The translations under genes were made by a program, and so were the position numbers. A stretch of 64,000 nt of DNA from Neurospora crassa OR74A (Eukaryota; Ascomycota; Sordariomycetes; Sordariales; Sordariaceae): the NCBI RefSeq assembly GCF_000182925.2, contig NC_026507.1, positions 2,356,001-2,420,000 of the forward strand, written 5' to 3'. Numbering within the stretch: position 1 is the stretch's first letter; every line of letters starts with the position of its first letter. The notes under the pieces were generated by a model. It was given only the letters and a program-made list of their open reading frames with translations. It did not search any database and was not told where the DNA came from. Below, piece after piece: positions 55,475 through 64,000 of this stretch.

Positions 55475-57560
55475 AATATCCGGCTAATATTTATAGTATT
55501 AATAGTATTTACTATAAACTATTAGAGGATGCTTATTTGGCTTACTATAAATAATATATTAACGAACTAAATCACCTTAATAATTACTATAGTAAAATAC
55601 CTTATTATTAATTAGAAGAAGAGTTTGAATTACCTAGTTAAAAAGAGGAACCGGATAAGCCCAATTGGGAAGAAATTGCAAAGTAAGTATTATATTACTT
55701 ACTAATTTAATTCTTAATTAATTAACAATTCAATTATGGAAATAACCCTAACCGCTATATTAATCTTAACAATAATAATTCTAATAGTCAAATTCTTAAC
55801 CGTTATAATATCGATTTCAAGTATAATTAGTATAATAACTATGTTAAATTCTAAGAATTCCTTCCCTTAGCTATAAAGTACTAAAAGTCTCGTTGCAACA
55901 CCTTCAACCTTCCTAACCTAGAGCCTATTGTTTAATAAATTTACAATACTCTTAATAAGAAGTAACGTATAGTATTCGATTAATTCTTTAATTACTACCA
56001 AGTAATATTCAATAGCTAGGCTCTAGATTAGTTACTTCTCCAAATTGACGGCCGCGGTAATACTAGAAAATCCCATCTAATCCAACTACTATCTTACAAA
56101 TTTACTAAAATAGCATTTATATACAACCTTCCAACCCCTATTATTCGTACTACTCATATTAATATTACCGCTTATAATATTAATAGTTATACCTTTTATT
56201 CTCTTCCATAATTTCCTTTTAGTAATAGAGGTTTAACTAATCTACAAAGCGCCAACCTAACTAATATCTAAAACAAGTTACAACCTTATAAGTATTTTAT
56301 TATTAATGAATAGTCTATATTGGGTATAAGAATTTTATATTATATTAACGCCCGCCTTCGCCAAACTTTTATAGAGAATTAAGGCAAGTGGTTTGGTAGT
56401 GCTAATATACTTCTTCTTAAGGATTTCTGCTAATCAGCGCCTATTAGGTAAAAAGCCCCATTTTACTAAAAACCCTTCAAATTCGCTAATAACCCTAATA
56501 CTCTTCTCAAAGCGCTTAGGGAAAATAATAATCCAAATCGGCTTCCCAACGAAACTGAGGAATGAAAGAAGAAGCGTTTAGAGGGTAAACTAAACTTGAT
56601 ATAATATAGTAGTCGAACCTATTATTTGAATTTTAATTAAAGTGTTAAACTAAAGTAAATTCTCTATTAATATAGCGCTTCTATTAAGTAAGAACAATTC
56701 TGTAATATATTGGAAGGCCTACGAAATAACAACCCTACTATTTAGGATTAGCGAGTATTAACTAACTGTATCAAATACAAATTATCTATACCCGACCAAG
56801 CCGAATTCAATAATACTCTACGAATCTACCTAACTAATACTATAATTAAGAAATACAACCTTAAGCATTTGGAACAATTTAAAAGCCTAGCTTTTATTCT
56901 TGAAACTATCAATAAACCTAATAATACTAAAGACATTAAGTATACCGATACTAGTAATTAGTACAGTAAGGTTACTTACGTTAAAGGTAGTAGAGTTATA
57001 CTTACTGAAAATCTCTAAACTGAAGCTAGCCTTATCAATAGCTCAATTAGTACGGTTATTAATATTGTATAGGATAGTAATTGAATATATAATATATACC
57101 CTAAAGCCGGTAATTCCCCTTTTATTATTATAGTATATTTCGACTACTACCGAAGATCCAATTCTTTTAAGGACTTAAATTACCCTAATATAAAGATTTA
57201 AAGTATATTATTCCAATCTTTTTACTCTATTCGAAAGTTTTCAAAAGGAGCTCGCACTTATAGGAGGACCCTTTAACTATTGTATATACTATTACTATAT
57301 ATAAGGCGCAAGGTTAAATATCAGATAAGGTTGTTTATAATATTTCAAAAAAGGATTTTACAACTGGGCTACTATATGAAGCCGTATCTCGTATACGTAC
57401 TATCAAAGATATTATATTTAACCAAATCTTCGAATTTGATACTTTATATATAAGAAATACCAAGATTTATATATATAGAGCTACAGATATAGCTAAACGT
57501 ATACTTCAGTAGTTACATCCCGGCTACCTATTACCGCTATACTATATTTGTAACCCGGGC
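55475..57560 (+). pseudogene. Helitron helicase (Pif1-like) part, dead
   Basis: Frame resumes after LINE-2 (YQYPANIYSINSIYY). Motif I near 56.05 kb: QIDGRGNTRKSHLIQLL, family GGxGTGKS; the Gly codons are altered. Then NITAYNINSYTFYSLPQFP near 56.16 kb; Walker B YFIINEQSILG near 56.3 kb (DE to NE); IRILYYINARLRQTF; ILLLKDFCQSAPI near 56.4 kb (GDFxQLPP); GLRNNNPTIQDQRVL near 56.72 kb; VTYVKGSRVILTENLQTEA near 57.0 kb. These are motifs I, Ia, II, III and later blocks of Pif1-family helicases fused to Rep in Helitrons. The last block (near 57.28-57.4 kb) contains the SQG/ALSR-like region but is poorly readable. Confidence 0.88.
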
Positions 57561-58972
57561 ATCGCTCCAGCTACAAGTCGAAGGCTCTGATTCCCTCCCG
57601 GGCTGGGGGATATTGGTAATAATAATAATAATAATACTAATAACGGCTAGCTACCCTATAGAGTACATAGTAGACCCTGTAGTTGACTCCGCAGTAGATT
57701 TGGATTAAAAATTAGTTTAAGAGCTAATTTAAAAGCTAGTAATATAATTCCTTCTAATAGAGCTGGTTTAAGAAGAAGGCCCTGTAGAAGACCTCGTAAG
57801 AGTATTAGTACTAATAATAAACCGCCGCAATTAAGAGGAGGATAGATTAGTAAGAATATACTTCTAAATGAATAATTATTACTATAATAGATAAATATAA
57901 TGATAAACACTTTCAAACGTACCTTCCGTATTAATAGCCATTATAGATTATTCAAGTCATTACAACTTTCTCTCCTCTCTCTCTCTTTCTTACTTACAAT
58001 TTTTATTACTTTTCTTCATCATTTTAAATTATCTTCGAAAATAATATTTTAGAACTTAAAGAGCGCTTTAATAATATATTAAAAGAGGAATAAGAATACT
58101 ATAATTTACTTATACTTAAGCGCTAACGTACTATTATTAGGGGTTAGATTAGTACTAAAATGATATTATCAACTAGCAATAAACTTGTTTATGAAGAAAA
58201 GGCTATTAGACTTTTTCTCCCTGTCCAGCCAAACCAATATATCTCCCTTATTGTTAATTATAATTTAGATTATTCTAATTCGGGATTTAGGTAGTTCAAT
58301 CTCACTACTGGCTTAAATATATATATATATAAAGGAGTTCAACTCGACTGATTCCGCGCACCCTAATTAAATACCTTATAGTATACCCTTTTTCAAACTA
58401 ACTCTTAATGGTATTGAGAAACAGTACGTCTTATAGCAGTCTTACATCTCCTATTCCCTAGAACGGCCTATATATAGTTAATATTAAGATTGGAAGATAA
58501 GAAGGATTTGAGAGAGGTTAGTTGTATAATAACTAAACGTTTAAACGAAAAACTAATTACTAATAGGGAATTAAATACGCGAGTTCTCTAATTTATGCTG
58601 ATAGCGGCTACGGGCGTCCTACACAAACTGCTATACTACAGACATCCCCGTAGTACCCCGGGGGAGCTAGATATAGTAGAGTAGTTGGAAGTAGACTATG
58701 TTGGCTGATTGGAGCGTTTTGAATGTGTTTATTAAATCCAACTGGGTTTATAAGCAAAATAATAGAAAGATTCGCGGAAGGGGTTAAATCTGGTAATGTT
58801 TTGGCTGGTGTTGTGCCCTTAAGTGCGAATTCGAGTTACCAAGAGCCATCCCGTACTTCCCGTCTTAGCGTTGGCGCTAAAAAAAATTGGCGGCGATTGA
58901 TTAGGTGCATCCAACCACTATATTAACTTTCTACTTTCTGAATGTTCACTTACATAGGCGTTTCTCTATCTT
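57561..58972 (+). other. Helitron 3' region after the helicase
   Basis: About 1.4 kb. A short Asp/Glu/Leu-rich reading (IVDPVVDSAVDLDQKLVQEL, about 57.66-57.73 kb) may be a C-terminal extension or a separate small ORF. (TAA)n lies at 57615-57640. From about 58.57 to 58.92 kb the sequence is nearly unmutated and holds an open 67-codon frame (58723-58926) with no recognised domain. The region leads into the conserved 3' terminus. The lack of RIP near the tip resembles the state of the small Helentron-like elements. Confidence 0.45.
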
Positions 58973-59008
58973 CCTTGGCCACAGGTAGGCTCCGGCCAAG
59001 GAAACTAA
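58954..59008 (+). other. Helitron 3' terminus: ATIR plus hairpin
   Basis: ATAGGCGTTTCTC, then stem CCTTGGCC (58973-58980), loop with TAGGCTCCG, stem GGCCAAGG (58994-59001), then AAACTAATT. The non-autonomous copies have ATGGGCGTCTC, stem CCCCTGG, loop with TGGCTCCG, stem CCAGGGG, then GAACTGTATT. Stem sequence differs while pairing is kept. Confidence 0.85.
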
Positions 59009-59014
59009 TTTTTA

Positions 59015-59918
59015 GGAATAATTTTAATTAATAAGATCCTAACCCTTAATTATAAAGTAGCCTTGCTAATAGCCTTTCAAGATAAAGTAATATAAAAAGA
59101 AACTTTATTTATATTAGATAATAGTCCAGTAATTATAAGGGTAAATTAGTTATACTTGAGGAAGAAAATTATTATACGTACTTTATCCCGGATATTTATT
59201 ATTAATTATTGATAGTTTACTTAAGTAAAGCAAAAATAAAGAAACTAGTATAAAAGTAATATTAGTAATTGGTTTTAAAAAATATAAACCGATTTATAAC
59301 TAATTACTAGGATTGTAAATTCTCTAAATATCTTCAAATTAAAATATCTGGGAAGATATACTTTATTCCGGTAAAAGACGGAGACTTACAAAAGAGCCTA
59401 GTAATAGACTATAAATTTTCCTATAGACAAAGAAGAGTATAATAATATATTTACTATGGTAGACCGCTCTCTAAAATATTATAGTATTTCCTTTACAAAA
59501 ATACTATATAAGTTAAATGACTTATGGAAATATATTATTAAGGCCTATATAGAGTTTTTAGTGGTTTGAATAAAGCAATTAATAATAGTGGATTATAGTT
59601 TATATCCGATTTTATATAAGATTTAGGAAAGATATTAAGTATTATATAGAAATTTAATAGTCCGGGCTAATTGTAGACCGTTAAATAAGCGGAACGAATA
59701 AATCAATACCTAAATTAACGGCTACGACTGTTTATTAAGTACAATTGAAATAATTAGTTTAAAGTAATATTAATATTGAATTCGGCCTAGGCTATACTCT
59801 CTTATAAGAATTTAAACGGACTATTCCCTTATAAGGAAGGTTATTATTAAATACTCAATACTAATATCTTTCAATTATTAGAATTGTACGAAACTAGCCG
59901 GTCTATTAGTATGAGAGC
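59015..59918 (+). pseudogene. Gypsy integrase fragment
   Basis: The plus-strand reading near 59.4-59.87 kb gives VDYKFSYRQRRV, then GLNKAINNSGLQFISDFI, AERINQYLNQRLRLFIKYNQ near 59.69 kb and NSAQAILSYKNLNGLFPYKE. This order (D-x-G-x-x-F, then ERxNQ-x-L with the catalytic Glu, then N-S-x-x-x-S) is the second half of a Ty3/Gypsy integrase core. The beginning is cut by the Helitron 3' end and the end by the LTR at 59919. Strongly RIP-mutated. It belongs to a different insertion from the chromovirus. Confidence 0.7.
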
Positions 59919-60280
59919 TGTTACAGGGTTAGCCTGTGTGCCTTGTGCCTGGTGCCAGCGTACAGCAGCTTCTAAGACTGCCGTACGCTGTCATCACCGC
60001 CGGCGGTTGCCTTTATAAGGCCAGCCTTCCGGGCACTCGGCTGCACTTCTCTTCCTTTCTCCTTCGTGCAATTACGTATAATTATATCTATTATCTACCC
60101 TTTGCCTATAATAGTTAATTGCACCTTTTAACTATTGCGTTCACAGCGCAAAACCTTTCTTTTATTGCGCGATTAATCCTCAAAGTATTAGTACACGTAT
60201 ATAGGAATCGTTTTATCAATGAGTCGCTAAGTTTAGTATACTAAAAACCCCGACCGACAATTATAATTACAATCGTTACA
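59919..60280 (+). repeat. candidate 5' LTR of Gypsy-3
   Basis: An abrupt change from RIP-saturated to normal composition begins at TGTTACAGGGTTAGCC. It holds a TATA-like CCTTTATAAGGCC (60010-60021) and pyrimidine-rich sequence after it, and could end at CGTTACA (60280), giving TG...CA tips. It precedes a plus-strand gag. The partner LTR is outside the window, so limits are inferred. The open frame at 59936-60118 lies in it and is probably not a gene. Confidence 0.6.
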
Positions 60281-60439
60281 ATCTTAATTTCGCTCCCTTT
60301 ATTTAGTAAATAAAGGTAGGTACTTTTTATCTAAGGGATAAGAGACTGTTTTATACAACTATTTTTTCTTATATTTAATAACGAGAGTAGCGATTATGCA
60401 TCCTTCTTACTTACTAGTAGTTTTAATAATCTTATTAAC

Positions 60440-61990
60440 CTCGGCGCTCTTCCTCGGAGTATATTATTTAATTTGAACAATATTTACGAAGTATTTAACG
60501 AAGTTATTAGTACTATAGACGTTACTGTTTATTAAATAATACTTATCGAGTTTCTTCTTTCGATAATAATTAGCGACCTTCTTATTGGTATTAACGATAA
60601 TAAGGAGAAGAAGGCTATTCCCCGCGCCCAATTCGATATAGTTAACGATATTACTTAGAACCCCGCCTTCCGCTCGATTATTGTTCCGTTCGGCTACCTT
60701 TATTATAATAACCTCGCTTAGTATAAAGATATTACCGTCGATTTCGAATATAATAAGGACGAATTGAAGATTGCCCGTACGGTAGCTATTAAGGCTCAAG
60801 ACGATTTCGATTAGAAAAATCTCAACTACTTTAATTTAATAATTAAATTTAATACCCTCTAAAAGAAGTTTAACAACTTTACTATAAACTACACTACATT
60901 TAAATCCTATAGCGCTAACATTAGGACTTTATTCAATAACTTTATTAAAGCGTTTAATACTAATAAAATATTGTTATTAAAATAGACTATAAAAAACCCG
61001 CCGATCTTTACTGGTAAAGAGAATATTAGCGCTACCTATAAATATAAGAATATTAAAGTATAGCGTTTTTATATTTAACCCCAATAGAAGTACAATCCCC
61101 TCCTTTATATCGATAAGGATATTAAAATTATTCGTACTACTATATTATTAAGCCTTGAGATCCTATCTAGTATTTAGGATAATTTGGATATTATTTAGAA
61201 CGGAGGTAATATAGATTCTTAGCGTTAGAAGACCGGCGCCGAGTTTATAGAATATTTAGTCACCCGTTTCTAGAATATTAATTTGAAAATAAATACCGGC
61301 TGTCGCTTAGAAGAGTTCTTTATAAAGAATATATCCTTCGCGGAATTCGAATTCGAATTTACTAATTTAATAAATTTCTACAACTTTAATAATTCTATAA
61401 AAGTTTATTACTTGTATAATAAAATTAATAAGCACCTCCGCAACGCCCTTACACATTACAACCTTCTTAAGGTTAATAATTTTAAAAAGTAATTTGCAAT
61501 CTGCCGTATTATCGCTAGTAATTTGGAAAATACTAATTATTATTATAAGATAAATATTTATATTTTTAGTAATAATACTTCTATTGGTAATAATTCCGGT
61601 AATACTAATACTAATATAGGTAGCACCGGCTCTTACTACGCCAACAATATCTCTATTAACTAGGGTAGTAATAAAATAAATATCAATATTATCGATTTCA
61701 CTATTTTTATTTATAAGGACATTCTTAATTAATATACCTATAATAGTAAATACCGCTATTGCAGTAGCGATAATTATATTATTTATAATTACTTCGCTTT
61801 TATTAATTATAGTACTTAGGGTCCTTAATATAATAAAGGTAAGAAGAAGAAGGGTAGAGGTAAGGGTTATTGCGGTAGAGAAGAGGTTTGCGCTATTAGA
61901 ACTATACCTGCCGCCGATGTTACTGCCGCTATTCCTATTATAGCCCCTACTACCGCTACCGTCAGCGATAAATATTATAATAGTTTAGAA
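60440..61990 (+). pseudogene. Gypsy-3 gag, dead
   Basis: Plus-strand frame with former-Gln stops: NNIYEVFNEVISTIDVTVY near 60.48 kb, IPRAQFDIVNDI, VAIKAQDDFDQKNLNYFNL near 60.79 kb, NPPIFTGKENI, GAEFIEYLVTRFQNI near 61.24 kb, and an open stretch 61283-61492 with FEFTNLINFYNFNNSI and HLRNALTHYNLLKVNNFKK. This is the usual gag capsid pattern. The zinc knuckle at 61751-61792 reads YRYCSSDNYIIYNY (CX2CX4HX4C; first Cys, His and last Cys now Tyr). A Lys/Gly basic tail KGKKKKGRGKG follows. The true start was not found; an ATG at 60396 is in another frame. The open minus frame 60464-60799 is a shadow. Confidence 0.78.
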
Positions 61991-62059
61991 AACGTCTAAC
62001 CTCTATACCTAATTATATATAGAGGCCTTTCCTATTATTATTATAGAAATGAGTTTTAG

Positions 62060-62570
62060 ATTCTATAGAATTAAAAGGTTTAAAAGAGGTTAGGATACAA
62101 TTGTTAGATAGTTCTACTTCCCCAAATTCAATACTCTTATCTTCTTATATTATAATTAAATTGCGCAAAGATTATTATATTACCCTTATTAATTCTAATT
62201 ATTCTACGTTCGCCTTTATTAATTATTCTTTTATAATTAAATACGACCTTCTCTATCTTCGCCTTTATTAAGTAAAGAAGCTTGTCCTCGCCAATAGGGT
62301 AATTAAAGGTATTATTTCTAAAGGAGTAATAGCTAAACTCCGGATCGGATACTATAGTAAAATAACTACCTTTTTGATTTATAATATTTCAAAGAACTAT
62401 CCGGTAATTTCAAAATTCCTCTAAATACAGTACTATAAGCCCGAGATTGACTACAACCAGTATAAAATATATTTTACAAACCCTATTTATTAAAGTTATT
62501 ATTTGCCTATTAATTTTCCTAAGGATTAATTAATAGTACTAAGAGTTCTTACTAATTAAATTTTAAATGT
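62060..62570 (+). pseudogene. Gypsy-3 aspartic protease, dead
   Basis: LLDSSTSPNSILLSSYIIIK at 62101: the D-S-G-A-S active site reads D-S-S-T-S. Further on, NYPVISKF, then IQYYKPEIDYNQYKIYF near 62.40-62.47 kb, which matches the second protease block (DVILGxxWLxxxxPxIDW). It is followed by about 0.8 kb of readable but unidentified polyprotein (for example FERLVTIAEIRDINLIKEI near 63.15 kb) up to MITE-B. Confidence 0.7.
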
Positions 62571-63347
62571 AATCATCTTTAGTAAGAGCGCCCTATTTTA
62601 CTAGCTAGTTCTAAAATATAAAACCGCTACTCCCGCCTAAAAGATATTAACTATTAACCCTATTCGAATAGAACCGGCGCTATTACCGCTACTATTATGA
62701 ATATTAGTAATAACCCTAGGGAATAGAATTACTTACTTTATTTAAGTAGAGTCGCCGCTACCGCCGCCGCTATTTCTTATAGTAGGAAATAATAAGGGGA
62801 CTTTATTTATTCTCTAGGGTAATTACCAACTTATTTTGCCCCCTATTAAAGCGTTAATAATTATTAAAGCCGGATTTAAAATCGGTATTACAAATACAAC
62901 GGCCCTTTTTATTAAAATTAAAAGCCTAGTACGCTACAACCCCTATATTTATTTAAATGATTAATATATTTCCGTAAGTATAAAATACCCTTGTACCGGT
63001 CGCTACTATAATTTTAATAGGACTTCTTTTATTAAATTAAATAATATTTGAAAATTCAATACAATTATCTTCAACTTCGTCTATAAATTTTAACGCTTGT
63101 AGTTATATATTACGAATTATACTAAATTCGAAAGGTTGGTTACTATAGCGGAAATCCGGGATATAAATTTAATTAAGGAAATAATTATAAATATTATAGC
63201 CGGTAATAGTTAATAGTATAAAGAAAGTCTCCCTCCCCTCCTCTACCCCTTTATTAATAATTTAATTAATGCTCACTTATCTAAGGAGTTTTGGGAAGCA
63301 ACGGTCCTAATTAAAGTAATTTATTTAATTCGTAACTTTAATTAAAA

Positions 63348-63882
63348 GAGAAAGCCTAGATACACCCACCCCAAACCTTCCCATACCCAGAAACCCACTA
63401 AAAACTGGATCTGTCAGCTGGATGACACCTGACATTGAAAATACCGTTTTTATCCCCAAAATTTCGTCTTTCCAATACACGCAACATCGACTCTAGACTA
63501 TAACTTGGTCATTTTTTGGTCTCTTCTCAGATAATACACCCCAGTTAACGCCACCAACTATTTACACATTAAACACCAACCCAATACCTATATCTACAAT
63601 ACCAACCTCCAACGTACGCAATTCAGCTCCCTCGTTTGTACAACTTTACTATTGTAATTCAACTACCTCGTTAGTTAGGTACCTTTATAGGTAAGTAATA
63701 CTTTACGGCGCTGCCCCGGGGAGGAGGGGGGGGGGGGGGGGGGGGGGAGGGGGGTGATCCAGATGTTATGATACCTTCAAGATGGCCAAGAATACCGCTG
63801 AAACGCGGTAATTTACATGACAGCTGACATTTGTAGAAAATGGGTATGGGAAGGTTTGGGGTGGGTGTATCTAGGCTTTCTC
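63348..63882. mobile_element. MITE-B, 535-bp MULE-related non-autonomous element
   Basis: Terminal inverted repeats of about 43 bp: GAGAAAGCCTAGATACACCC at the left and its complement GGGTGTATCTAGGCTTTCTC at the right. Perfect 8-bp target duplication AATTAAAA (63340-63347 and 63883-63890). Subterminal blocks are shared with the MULE and MITE-A (CCAAAATTTCGTCTTTCCAA; GGTAATTTACATGACAGCTG). Weakly RIP-mutated, so young. No coding sequence. Inserted in Gypsy-3. Confidence 0.93.
63718..63756. repeat. poly-G tract in MITE-B
   Basis: A run of about 20 or more consecutive G flanked by GGGGAGGAGG and AGGGGGG. Potential quadruplex. Length may be affected by sequencing or assembly slippage. Confidence 0.8.
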
Positions 63883-64000
63883 AATTAAAATATACTACTT
63901 TATAAAGAGATAATCCGGCGGGTATATTTAATTAAAATTTCTAATAAAAATATGAAGAAGCTCTTTAATAAAGTTAACTACCTAATTAAAATAAGAGACG

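Larger units (their letters stand above)
41340..59008 (+). mobile_element. autonomous Helitron (Helitron2/Helentron type), split by MULE and LINE-2
   Basis: Readable plus-strand blocks 41.34-44.60, 47.64-47.95 and 55.48-57.56 kb form one Rep-helicase protein when the MULE and LINE-2 are removed. Codons resume directly after each insertion (RPRNNRGIII joins YNPEG; GIKLILYYP joins YQYPANIYS). The 3' end is ATAGGCGTTTCTC, then hairpin CCTTGGCC/GGCCAAGG (58973-58980 and 58994-59001) and AAACTAATT. This repeats the 3' design of the small Helentron-like elements. Net size is about 7.1-7.5 kb. The 5' tip was not identified. Known: Helitrons move by rolling-circle replication. Confidence 0.85.
59919..64000 (+). 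mobile_element. Gypsy-3: LTR retrotransposon, plus strand (runs off the window)
   Basis: Candidate LTR, gag (about 60.45-61.99 kb) with a zinc knuckle, protease (62.1-62.5 kb) and further polyprotein to the right edge. MITE-B is inserted at 63348-63882. RIP-mutated throughout except the LTR. It lies in or next to an older Gypsy integrase remnant. Confidence 0.75.

Noticed and set aside
58723-58926. 67-aa open frame as a host gene
   Set aside because: Inside the Helitron 3' region, no domain, no conserved partner; open probably because RIP is weak there.
59936-60118. 60-aa open frame as a gene
   Set aside because: Falls in the candidate LTR over its TATA-like region.
63250-63340. Copia integrase (NAHLSKEFWEATVLI resembles LPxxFWxEAV)
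   Set aside because: Too short, and upstream gag, protease and knuckle order fits Gypsy; kept as unidentified Gypsy-3 polyprotein.
1-64000. CRISPR arrays, bacterial operons, ribosome binding sites
   Set aside because: Tandem repeats seen are micro- or minisatellites or protein-coding repeats. All elements are fungal and eukaryotic.

Overview
The window looks like a transposon graveyard in a filamentous ascomycete (Pezizomycotina) with very active repeat-induced point mutation (RIP). Almost everywhere TpA is abundant and CpA scarce. Gln codons have become TAA/TAG, Cys and His codons of zinc knuckles have become Tyr, and catalytic Asp codons have become Asn. I find no intact protein gene, no tRNA or rRNA gene and no CRISPR array. 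Every recognisable coding region is a broken transposon gene. Species cannot be named from this sequence.

Layout. 1-9.6 kb: two divergent copies of one retrotransposon gag-like relic (plus strand from the left edge; minus strand about 7.2 to 3.5 kb), a low-complexity Ser/Tyr/Gly/Gln relic (1.56-2.56 kb), a MULE-related MITE (2935-3533), a Fot1/pogo element (4161-6031) and a charged-repeat relic near 7.6-7.85 kb. 9.65-14.1 kb: relic of a large DNA-transposon transposase, cut by a full-length Tad-like LINE on the minus strand (14117-21632, about 15-bp target duplications). That LINE holds an inverted, 5'-truncated fragment of its own family (16932-17500). 21.7-34.2 kb: three copies of a Helitron2/Helentron-like non-autonomous element. 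The third is split by a complete Gypsy chromovirus (24536-34124, 192-bp LTRs, TSD ACGAC). 34.2-41.0 kb: a second Gypsy element, minus strand, with its gag and protease separated by a 5'-truncated LINE (35407-38702). 41.3-59.0 kb: an autonomous Helitron (Rep plus helicase) interrupted by a MULE (44608-47626, TSD ATTTATAA) and by a second full-length LINE (47955-55459). 59.0-64.0 kb: a Gypsy integrase fragment, then an LTR and gag-protease of another Gypsy element, itself hit by a second MULE-type MITE (63348-63882, TSD AATTAAAA).

How the parts relate. The window is a nested stack whose order can be read from target-site duplications and from reading frames that resume after an insertion. The Helitron reading frame continues across both the MULE and LINE-2. 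The chromovirus postdates the Helentron copy it splits. The LINE-1 fragment and part of LINE-3 are much less mutated than their surroundings, so RIP intensity varies with insert length and probably age. The autonomous Helitron and the small Helentron-like elements share one 3'-end design with a different but still paired hairpin stem. The two MITEs share subterminal sequence with the MULE, so both small families have a plausible autonomous relative in the window.

Main unexplained items: the FUS-like low-complexity relic, a coding relic of about 1.9 kb after the chromodomain of the chromovirus, tRNA-promoter-like boxes and telomere-like repeats inside the Helentron copies, and a 550-bp lightly mutated insert in LINE-2.
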